Positions 1 through 5,082 of a stretch of DNA of 7,535 nucleotides are shown one piece after another. Where the stretch lies: positions 1-7,535 of the forward strand of contig PQAN01000425.1 of assembly GCA_003105285.1 (NCBI GenBank), read 5' to 3'. Below the pieces are notes generated by a model. That model made no database searches and had not been told where the DNA came from. It saw only the letters and a list, made by a program, of their open reading frames with translations. Source of the DNA: Methylocystaceae bacterium. GTDB lineage: Bacteria; Pseudomonadota; Alphaproteobacteria; Rhizobiales; Beijerinckiaceae. Made by a program: the position numbers and the translations under genes. How positions within the stretch are numbered: the stretch's first letter is position 1; every line of letters begins with the position of its first letter.

Positions 1-275
1 CCTGTTTCGACGACGCCGACGCCGTCGTCGTCGCCGACGTCTATGCCGCCGGCGAGCAGAGGATCGAGGGCGTCGATCGCGATGCGCTGGTGAACGCGTT
101 GAAGGCGCATGGACATCGCCACGCGCTCGCGCTGCCGTCGCCGGACGATCTGCCGAAAATCATCGGCGAATTGGCGTCCTCGGGCGACTATGTCGTCTTT
201 CTCGGCGCCGGCGACATCACGCAATGGGCCTATGCGTTGCCGGAGCAACTGCGTCGCGTCGCATCGTCCCCTTAA
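1..275 (+). CDS. murC: UDP-N-acetylmuramate--L-alanine ligase, C-terminal part
   Basis: This is the last 90 codons of MurC, the cytoplasmic ATP-dependent ligase that adds L-alanine to UDP-MurNAc, the first step of stem-peptide synthesis. The reading frame begins at base 3 and the 5' part lies outside the window. Visible residues belong to the C-terminal Mur ligase domain: an opening CFDDADAVVVADVYAAGE segment, the family's typical acidic strand and loop, then GVDRDALV, and near the end the conserved VVFLGAGDITQWAYALP stretch. The protein ends with TAA at 273-275. That stop shares the TTAA tetranucleotide at 272-275 with the stop of the convergent minus-strand DUF2442 gene, so no spacer separates them. 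In related alphaproteobacteria murB normally follows murC directly; here a reversed two-gene module intervenes. The family assignment is secure; the ATP-binding N-terminal half cannot be judged. Confidence 0.93.
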   Translation, partial: CFDDADAVVVADVYAAGEQRIEGVDRDALVNALKAHGHRHALALPSPDDLPKIIGELASSGDYVVFLGAGDITQWAYALPEQLRRVASSP

Positions 276-520
276 GCCGCCGCGGCGCGCTTCGTCGTCT
301 GATCGCCGCGGCCGGCCAGCAGTCCGGCAACGGAAATATCTTCATCGAGCGCCTCCCAATGGAGGCCGTCGCGGCTGAGTTCGAAGCCGAGCCGCTGCTC
401 GGGCGAGGCGTGAAGCAGGCGCGGAAACCAGGCGAGCGGAACGCCGAGCACGCGCCCATCGGACAATTCGACCCACATGCTGTCATTATCGAATCTCAGG
501 GATTTAGCCGAAATGCTCAT
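272..520 (-). CDS. DUF2442 domain protein, possible partner of DUF4160
   Basis: This is an 82-residue protein that matches my recollection of the DUF2442 family along its whole length: DGRVLGVPLAWFPRLL, then an ASPEQR segment, then LHWEALDEDISVAGLL, followed by a short Lys/Arg/Ala-rich tail. I chose the ATG at 518-520. It has an AAAGGG-type ribosome binding site just upstream, and the domain begins there, whereas the upstream in-frame extension to 601 reads as shadow of the preceding gene. The gene overlaps the end of the DUF4160 gene by 17 bases, which suggests translational coupling. DUF2442 proteins are often found beside DUF4160 proteins, and such pairs have been suspected to be toxin-antitoxin modules. 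DNA binding or antitoxin function is inference here. The stop is interlocked with that of murC. Confidence 0.85.
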   Translation of the reverse strand: MSISAKSLRFDNDSMWVELSDGRVLGVPLAWFPRLLHASPEQRLGFELSRDGLHWEALDEDISVAGLLAGRGDQTTKRAAAA

Positions 521-743
521 GCCATGCCCTTTCGATGAGCGCCGCCTTATCTTCGATGATCCGCGCCAAGTCGCGCAAGGTTCGCGCATCGAATCCGTCA
601 CTGCGATCGACGCCTACGGGCGCGACCCAAAATTTCGCCGTCGCATCGCCTTTGCGCACATGCACGTGAACCGGCTCACGCGGATCGCCTTCGTTCGAAT
701 AGAAAAAGAACCTGTAACCCTCTTGTCGAAAGACGACCGGCAT
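504..743 (-). CDS. DUF4160 domain protein, possible toxin-like partner
   Basis: This 79-residue protein has the DUF4160 layout: an MPVVFRQEGYRFFFYSNEG start, then PVHVHVRKGDATAKFWVAPV, then a helical half rich in Arg/Asp/Glu ending with AWHEHFG. The paired histidines in VHVHV and the terminal HEH are conserved-looking features that could bind metal or act in catalysis, but no activity is established that I can rely on. The ATG at 741-743 is preferred over an ATG at 813-815, because family members begin at the MP.V segment and an AGAGGG ribosome binding site lies 11 bases upstream (755-760). It is the first gene of a minus-strand pair with the DUF2442 gene, overlapping it by 17 bases. The pair resembles a type II toxin-antitoxin layout, which is inference. 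Confidence 0.83.
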   Translation of the reverse strand: MPVVFRQEGYRFFFYSNEGDPREPVHVHVRKGDATAKFWVAPVGVDRSDGFDARTLRDLARIIEDKAALIERAWHEHFG

Positions 744-850
744 TGTGCGCAGCGCCCTCTTTAGCCACCGCTCACGCCGCTCGAGGCGCGGGTCGACGCC
801 GACCAAATTTACCACAGGAACGCCTGGGGGGAAGCCGCCCGATGGCTTTT

Positions 851-879
851 CTTATACAACTCGGCTTTTTTCGCGTCGG
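851..879 (-). promoter_or_regulatory. Weak candidate promoter for the DUF4160/DUF2442 pair
   Basis: On the minus strand TATAAG (plus-strand 851-856) resembles a -10 box. Seventeen bases upstream is CCGACG (874-879), which matches only three of six consensus -35 bases. The predicted transcript would have a leader of about 100 bases before the DUF4160 start at 743. Copies of GGCTTTT flank the -10-like box and could be operator half-sites. This is a by-eye match and weak. Confidence 0.2.
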
Positions 880-961
880 ATCCAGGGCGGCGCCCGGTGA
901 TTTTTTAGACGTTTGTCGATAACATAAGGGATACAAAGAGAAGCGATCGACGTTTCCGCCC

Positions 962-971
962 CCGGTACCGG
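962..971. repeat. 10-base perfect palindrome CCGGTACCGG
   Basis: CCGGTACCGG reads the same on both strands and lies in the leader region of murB, about 57 bases before the preferred ATG. It could be a dimeric regulator site or a chance palindrome; in a GC-rich genome chance is a serious alternative. Confidence 0.3.
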
Positions 972-989
972 AATCGTCGCTCGCATGGG

Positions 990-1006
990 CGGTGGTGGAG
1001 CCACCG
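990..1006 (+). repeat. Short inverted repeat in the murB leader
   Basis: CGGTGG and CCACCG form a six-pair stem around the loop TGGAG. No T-run follows, so it is not an intrinsic terminator. It covers two in-frame GTG codons (992 and 995) and a GGAG (997-1000) that could serve as a ribosome binding site for a TTG at 1010. If the region is transcribed, the hairpin would hide that GGAG in its loop and stem edge. Functional relevance is speculative. Confidence 0.3.
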
Positions 1007-1027
1007 AGATTGGTGACGCTGGCTGCA

Positions 1028-1948
1028 ATGACGTTCCCCGACCTCTTCGCGACTCTCGCGCCGCGCCTTCACGACCTGCGCGGCCGTCTCTCCGCCAACG
1101 AGCCGCTCGCGCCGCTCACCTGGTTTCGCGTCGGCGGCCCGGCGCAAATGCTGTTCTCGCCGGCCGACGAAGCCGACCTCGCCTATTTTCTGTCGCGCTT
1201 GCCGCGCGACATTCCCGTCACCGTCATCGGTCTCGGCTCCAATCTCATCGTGCGCGACGGCGGCGTGCCGGGCGTCGTCATCAGGCTCGGCGCCAAGGGC
1301 TTCGGCGAGATCGTCGTCGAGCCGGGCGAGCGTTTGCGCGTCGGCGCGGCGGTTCCGGACGTGAAGGCTTCGCGCGCCGCGGCCGACGCCGGCATCGACG
1401 GCCTCGCCTTCTATCGCGGCATTCCGGGCGGGATCGGCGGCGCGCTGCGCATGAACGCCGGCGCGCATGGCGGCGAGACGAAGGACGCGCTGCTCGAGGC
1501 GCGCGGCGTCGATCGCTCCGGCGCCATTCGCGTGTTCGGCAACGCAGAGATGGGTTTCTCGTACCGCCATAGCGAAGCGCCCGAGGATGTGATCTTCACG
1601 CAGGCGCTGTTCCAAGGCAGGCGGGGCGATCCGGCGGATATCCAGGCGGAGATGGAGCGCATCACGCAGGCGCGCGAAGCCTCGCAGCCGATCCGCGAAA
1701 GGACCGGCGGCTCGACCTTCAAGAATCCGCCGGGCCACAAGGCCTGGCAATTGATCGACGCCGCCGGCTGTCGCGGCCTCGTCGTCGGCGACGCGCAGGT
1801 GAGCGAGATGCACTGCAATTTCCTCATCAATCGCGGCGCGGCGACCGCCGCGGATATCGAAGCGCTCGGCGAAGAAGTGAGACGGCGGGTTCAGACCGCG
1901 AGCGGCATGCTGCTGCAGTGGGAGATCAAGCGGATCGGCCTCGCATGA
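1028..1948 (+). CDS. murB: UDP-N-acetylenolpyruvoylglucosamine reductase (MurB)
   Basis: MurB is the cytoplasmic FAD enzyme that uses NADPH to reduce UDP-GlcNAc-enolpyruvate to UDP-MurNAc. Numbered from the ATG at 1028 (306 residues, normal for the family), it shows TWFRVGG at 31-37, the FAD-binding GLGSNLIVRDGG at 68-79, the second FAD segment RGIPGGIGGALRMNAG at 130-145, SYRHSE at 178-183, GGSTFKNP at 227-234 with the proton-donating Ser229, and the C-terminal LQWEIKRIG with the catalytic Glu299. The compact architecture agrees with a type II MurB. The start is not certain: in-frame GTG codons at 992, 995 and 1013 and a TTG at 1010 are alternatives. The ATG is preferred because alphaproteobacterial homologues begin about here, although its ribosome binding site is poor (GGTGA at 1012-1016). 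The stop overlaps the next gene's ATG as ATGA. Being cut off from murC by reversed genes, murB probably needs its own promoter. Confidence 0.95.
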   Translation: MTFPDLFATLAPRLHDLRGRLSANEPLAPLTWFRVGGPAQMLFSPADEADLAYFLSRLPRDIPVTVIGLGSNLIVRDGGVPGVVIRLGAKGFGEIVVEPGERLRVGAAVPDVKASRAAADAGIDGLAFYRGIPGGIGGALRMNAGAHGGETKDALLEARGVDRSGAIRVFGNAEMGFSYRHSEAPEDVIFTQALFQGRRGDPADIQAEMERITQAREASQPIRERTGGSTFKNPPGHKAWQLIDAAGCRGLVVGDAQVSEMHCNFLINRGAATAADIEALGEEVRRRVQTASGMLLQWEIKRIGLA

Positions 1949-3507
1949 GCGTCGCCGAACGAAACGGCGCCGGCGCGGCCAGTCTCGCGGCGCTCGGCGC
2001 CTTGCCCGCCGCCCTCTCCAGCGCCTGGTTCGGCGCGGCTCTCGTGGCGGTGGCGATCGGCCAACAACTCGCGGGCCATCTCGACTGCGACGTCTCCTGG
2101 TTCATCACCTTCGCCGAAAAATTCGTCGATGGGCGCATTCCTTATGTCGAGGTGAGCGATCCCAATCCTCCGGCGGCTTTTCTCGTTTTCGTTCCCGCCG
2201 TCCTCATCGCACGCGCGCTGCAGGTCGCGACGGAAGCGGTCGTCGCCGCGATGGTTTTCGTCGGCGCCGCCGCCTCCATCGCTTTCGCTTTCTACGTGCT
2301 GCGCCATGGCGCGGCGCGCAGCCGCCGCGCCTGGAGGCTGCTGCTGAATGCGGCGATCTATCTGCTGCTGGTCGCGCCGGAGATCGTCTTCGCCGAGCGC
2401 GAGCATCTCGCTCTGCTCGCCGTGATCCCGATGCTGGCCACGCTCGCCGTCGACGAGCGCTCGAGACGCCTGCCGCGCGCGGCGCGCGTCGTCGCGGGGT
2501 TAGGGGCGGGCGTCGCAATGGCCTTCAAGCCTTATTTCGCCTTGGCCGTTGCTATGCCGGCGCTGGCGACCGCCTGGCGCGAGCGGTCCTTGCGGGGGCT
2601 GTGGCGCGCGGAGATGTGGACGGCGGCGTTCGTCGCGTTCGCCTATATGGCGGCGATCTTCGCGTTTTTTCCGGCCTATTGGGAGCAGGCGTTGCCCTTG
2701 ATCGTCGATGTCTATGCGCGGGCGCATGACGATTGGGGAAACATCGCGTCGCATACGCTCGCACCCTTCTACGCGGCGCTGTTCGCCGGCTTTCTCGCCG
2801 CCGCGCGCGGCCTCGTGCTCGGACGCGCGACGCGCGTCGCGCTATTCGCCTCGCTCGGATTTTTCGTGAGCTTCCTCGTTCAGGGGAAGGGCTGGATCAA
2901 TCATGCCTATCCGGCGGTCGCGTTCATTCTCTTCGCCTGGACTTTTCTCGCTCTCGGCGATCGCGCGGCGCGGACGGCTCGCTCGACCGGCGCGAAGGAG
3001 CGCCTGATCAAATTCCTGTTCGTTCCCGCGCTCGTCGCGGCGCCGGCGTTTTTCGGCATATTCGAGCAAGTCTCCGATCGCGAGGAGCATCCGGGACTGC
3101 TCGACGCCGTCGCGCGCGTCGCCCCGCCGCATCCGCGCATCGCCGCAATGGCGAGTGGGCTCGATTTCGGCCATCCGCTCGTGCGCCAGCTCGGCGGCGA
3201 ATGGGTCGGCCGGCAGAACGCTCTATGGGTGACGGCTCTCGTCGGCCGGCTGCTGCCATCCGCCGCCAGCCCTGCTTATCGCGAGCGTCTCGAGGCGTAT
3301 CGGCGCGACGATCTCGAGGCTTTCGCGCAGGATGTGCGCGCCTTGCCGCCGGATGTCGTCATCGTCGAGGATGCGGCGACGCGCGAATTCGTTCTGAAGC
3401 GCGCGGAGACGGCGGGAGTTCTCGAATCCTACCGACTGGCGAAGCGGGCGGGCGAGATCGAAATCTGGCGACGGGAGGCGGATCGAGGCGGCTGGAATCT
3501 CCCCTAG
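1945..3507 (+). CDS. Polytopic membrane protein, putative GT-C-type glycosyltransferase
   Basis: A 520-residue integral membrane protein whose exact function I do not recognise. By eye there are about 10-11 hydrophobic segments (roughly residues 27-45, 77-96, 97-118, 131-149, 153-169, 181-209, 225-243, 271-289, 297-313, 319-337, 354-372), then a soluble C-terminal part of about 145 residues. Between the first two segments lie an acidic DCDVSWF (47-53) and GRIPYVEVSDPNPP (63-76). Such a first loop with acidic residues and a D.NPP motif is typical of PMT/ArnT-like GT-C proteins that use polyprenyl-phosphate sugars. AEREHLALL (150-158) and QGKGWINHAYPA (313-324) are further motifs recalled from uncharacterised alphaproteobacterial relatives. 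The ATG at 1945 overlaps the murB stop (ATGA), so it is probably co-translated with murB; an upstream in-frame GTG at 1918 would lie inside murB. A role in modifying an envelope glycan or lipid-linked precursor is inference, and no substrate can be named. Confidence 0.7.
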   Translation: MSVAERNGAGAASLAALGALPAALSSAWFGAALVAVAIGQQLAGHLDCDVSWFITFAEKFVDGRIPYVEVSDPNPPAAFLVFVPAVLIARALQVATEAVVAAMVFVGAAASIAFAFYVLRHGAARSRRAWRLLLNAAIYLLLVAPEIVFAEREHLALLAVIPMLATLAVDERSRRLPRAARVVAGLGAGVAMAFKPYFALAVAMPALATAWRERSLRGLWRAEMWTAAFVAFAYMAAIFAFFPAYWEQALPLIVDVYARAHDDWGNIASHTLAPFYAALFAGFLAAARGLVLGRATRVALFASLGFFVSFLVQGKGWINHAYPAVAFILFAWTFLALGDRAARTARSTGAKERLIKFLFVPALVAAPAFFGIFEQVSDREEHPGLLDAVARVAPPHPRIAAMASGLDFGHPLVRQLGGEWVGRQNALWVTALVGRLLPSAASPAYRERLEAYRRDDLEAFAQDVRALPPDVVIVEDAATREFVLKRAETAGVLESYRLAKRAGEIEIWRREADRGGWNLP

Positions 3508-3516
3508 CGGACAAGA

Positions 3517-3540
3517 TGGTAAGGCGGTAAAATAGTAAGA
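3517..3540 (+). repeat. Three tandem 8-base near-repeats upstream of the antitoxin
   Basis: TGGTAAGG (3517-3524), CGGTAAAA (3525-3532) and TAGTAAGA (3533-3540) lie head to tail and share the core GTAA at the same place in each unit. They occupy most of the 48-base gap between the membrane protein gene and the antitoxin ATG at 3556. TAAAAT (3528-3533) within them looks like a -10 box, but I see no good -35. Antitoxins of this kind usually repress their own operon, so an operator is plausible but unproven. Confidence 0.35.
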
Positions 3541-3555
3541 ATTGGAGTCGAGCCG

Positions 3556-3792
3556 ATGCCCTCGTCAAAACGCCAGACCGTCTATTCCAAAGTCTCCGTC
3601 AAAAGCCAGACGGTGCTGCCGACCGCCGTGCGCGAACGTCTGCGCATAAAGCCGGGCGACCGTTTGCGTTACGTCATCGATGAGAAGGGCGTGCGCATAG
3701 AACGGGGCGCTCCGAACGAGGAGGACGATCCCTTCGCGACGTTTACCGAATGGGCCAGCGAAGCCGACGACGAAGCCTATGCCGACCTCTAG
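3556..3792 (+). CDS. AbrB/MazE/SpoVT-type antitoxin
   Basis: A 78-residue protein with a swapped-hairpin AbrB-type DNA-binding domain at about residues 10-50: SKVSVKSQTVLPTAVRERL, then IKPGDRLRYVIDEKGVRIER. It ends in an acidic tail (54-78, EEDDPFATFTEWASEAD and onwards) of the kind that wraps around and inhibits a MazF toxin. GGAG at 3544-3547 is well placed, eight bases before the ATG at 3556. Its last 14 bases overlap the toxin gene, the usual arrangement for a type II toxin-antitoxin operon in which antitoxin is made first. By family behaviour it should neutralise the toxin and autoregulate, perhaps through the tandem repeats just upstream. The family assignment is strong; the name mazE is not used because the precise subfamily (PrlF-like or MazE-like) cannot be fixed by eye. 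Confidence 0.88.
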   Translation: MPSSKRQTVYSKVSVKSQTVLPTAVRERLRIKPGDRLRYVIDEKGVRIERGAPNEEDDPFATFTEWASEADDEAYADL

Positions 3793-4162
3793 GACGTCGA
3801 CTTACGCGCCCGGCGATGTCGTCGTCGTGCCCTTCCCTTATTCCGATCGCTCCGCGGAGAAGCGCCGTCCGGCCTTGGTCGTATCGAATGACGAGGTCGG
3901 ATCGGCGGGATTTTTGTGGCTCGTCATGATTACGACCGCCCAGAACTCGAATATGGAGCATGATCTGCCGATCGAGAATCTTTCGGATGCGGGACTGACT
4001 ACGCCTTCGATCGTGCGCCCCACTAAAATCGCCAATGTGGAGCCATCCCGCATCCTCCGCCGCGCCGGTCGTCTTCGCGACGATCAGGCCGACGCGGTGT
4101 TCGACTCCGTTCGTTCCTTCATCGGGCGCTCGAGGCGCCGCAAAACGGCAGGATCGCCATGA
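3779..4162 (+). CDS. MazF/PemK-type toxin (endoribonuclease)
   Basis: A 127-residue protein of the MazF/PemK family, sequence-specific endoribonucleases that cut mRNA and arrest growth. Visible signatures are YAPGDVVVVPFPYSD (9-23), KRRPALVVSND (28-38) with Arg30 in the position of the catalytic arginine, MITTAQNS (50-57) with Thr52/Thr53 in the position of the catalytic threonine, and VRPTKIANVEPSRILRRAGRL (79-99), the strand-helix segment typical of the PemK branch. A basic RSRRRK tail (117-122) follows. The fold appears complete and the key residues are present, so the toxin is probably active. The start overlaps the antitoxin gene by 14 bases. The stop TGA at 4160-4162 overlaps the ATG of ddl (ATGA), which makes toxin and D-Ala-D-Ala ligase likely translationally coupled. 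The cleavage sequence cannot be predicted. Confidence 0.9.
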   Translation: MPTSRTSTYAPGDVVVVPFPYSDRSAEKRRPALVVSNDEVGSAGFLWLVMITTAQNSNMEHDLPIENLSDAGLTTPSIVRPTKIANVEPSRILRRAGRLRDDQADAVFDSVRSFIGRSRRRKTAGSP

Positions 4163-5082
4163 CCACTCATGTCGCCGTCCTCATGGGCGGGCTCTCCTCG
4201 GAGCGAGAAGTTTCACTGCATTCGGGCGAGGCCAGCGCCAAGGCGCTCGAGGGCGAGGGCTTCCGCGTCACGCGCGTCGACGTCGGCCGCGACGTGGCGC
4301 AAATTCTCTCCGCCCTGAAGCCGGACGTCGCTTTCAACGCGCTGCACGGGCGCTTCGGCGAAGACGGCTGCATTCAGGGGATATTGGAGATTTTGCGCAT
4401 CCCTTACACGCACTCCGGCGTGCTCGCGTCTTCGCTCGCCATGAAGAAGGACATCGCAAAGAGCGTGATGGCGGCGGCCGGCGTCCCCGTGCCGGCGGGG
4501 CGCGTGCTGCATCGGCTGGAGGCCGTCGAGAAACATGCGCTCGAACCGCCTTACGTGCTGAAGCCGGTCAGCGAAGGGTCGTCCTTCGGCGTGTTCATCG
4601 TCAAGGAGGGCCGCTCCCATCCGCCGCAGGAGTTGGCGGCGCCGGACTGGGCGCATGGCGATTTCATGCTGGCCGAAAAATTCGTCGACGGACGGGAGCT
4701 GACCTGCGCGGTGATGGGCGAGCGCGCGCTCGACGTCATCGAGATTCTCCCCGTCTCGGAAGATTTCTACGGTTACGACGCGAAATACGCAAAAGGCGGA
4801 TCGAAACACGTGCTTCCGGCAAATCTTAAACAAAATATTTACCAAGAGGTCCAAGAGTTGGCGCTCGAGGCTCATCGCGCTCTCGGCTGCCGCGGCGTCA
4901 GTCGCGCCGACTTTCGATACGACGATCGCCCCGGAGGCACGGGCGAGCTCGTCGTGTTGGAGGTCAACACGCAGCCCGGCATGACCGAGACCTCTCTGGT
5001 CCCAGAAATGGCGGCATATGCCGGATATTCGTTTGGCGAGCTGGTAAAATGGATGGTGGAAGACGCGTCCTGCGATCGCTGA
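4159..5082 (+). CDS. ddlB: D-alanine--D-alanine ligase
   Basis: Ddl is the cytoplasmic ATP-grasp enzyme that joins two D-alanines for the end of the peptidoglycan stem peptide. At 307 residues it has the usual DdlB length. Motifs in order: GGLSSEREVSLHSG (10-23) with Glu15, which binds the first D-Ala; ALHGRFGEDGCIQGILE (61-77); YTHSGVLASSLAMKKD (83-98); the ATP-grasp lysine and loop KPVSEGSSFGV (135-145); EDFYGYDAKY (201-210), the omega-loop region closing the active site; SRADFRYD (248-255) with Arg249 and Asp251; and EVNTQPGMTETSLVPEMA (268-285) with metal ligands Glu268 and Asn270 and the substrate-contacting Ser279. AGGA at 4150-4153 precedes the ATG, whose last two bases belong to the upstream toxin stop. 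All catalytic residues expected are present. The product depends on a coupled toxin-antitoxin operon or on an internal promoter that I cannot see. Confidence 0.95.
   Translation: MTTHVAVLMGGLSSEREVSLHSGEASAKALEGEGFRVTRVDVGRDVAQILSALKPDVAFNALHGRFGEDGCIQGILEILRIPYTHSGVLASSLAMKKDIAKSVMAAAGVPVPAGRVLHRLEAVEKHALEPPYVLKPVSEGSSFGVFIVKEGRSHPPQELAAPDWAHGDFMLAEKFVDGRELTCAVMGERALDVIEILPVSEDFYGYDAKYAKGGSKHVLPANLKQNIYQEVQELALEAHRALGCRGVSRADFRYDDRPGGTGELVVLEVNTQPGMTETSLVPEMAAYAGYSFGELVKWMVEDASCDR

Larger units (their letters stand above)
744..1027. other. Divergent intergenic region between DUF4160 and murB
   Basis: About 284 bases with no gene I can support. It separates the minus-strand DUF4160/DUF2442 pair from murB, so it should contain start signals for both directions. 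Contents seen: a possible minus-strand -10 box near 851-856; the direct repeat GGCTTTT at 844-850 and 863-869 (offset 19 bases); a short GGGC/GCCC hairpin (885-895) followed five bases later by six T's (901-906); a repeat of GACGTTT at 908-914 and 949-955; a perfect 10-base palindrome at 962-971; and a small hairpin at 990-1006. Local base composition around 840-940 is visibly more AT-rich than the flanking genes. No strong sigma70-type -35/-10 pair for murB could be identified by eye. Confidence 0.6.

Noticed and set aside
1..40. Repeated GACGCC/GTCGTC triplets resembling a simple repeat
   Set aside because: They are codons of Asp, Ala and Val in the MurC reading frame and follow the family consensus.
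744..815. N-terminal extension of the DUF4160 protein to an ATG at 813-815
   Set aside because: The extra 24 residues do not resemble the family, and a suitable ribosome binding site and the conserved start lie at 743.
833..871. AGCCG/CGGCT inverted repeat before a T-run
   Set aside because: A five-pair stem with a 24-base loop is too weak to call a terminator, and it sits in a promoter-type spacer.
885..906. GGGC/GCCC hairpin followed by six T's as an intrinsic terminator
   Set aside because: The stem is only four pairs and five bases separate it from the T-run. No plus-strand gene ends upstream that would need it, since the genes just upstream run on the minus strand.
905..1813. 302-codon minus-strand open frame opposite murB
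   Set aside because: It mirrors the MurB coding sequence and shows no domain; MurB motifs on the plus strand settle the coding strand.
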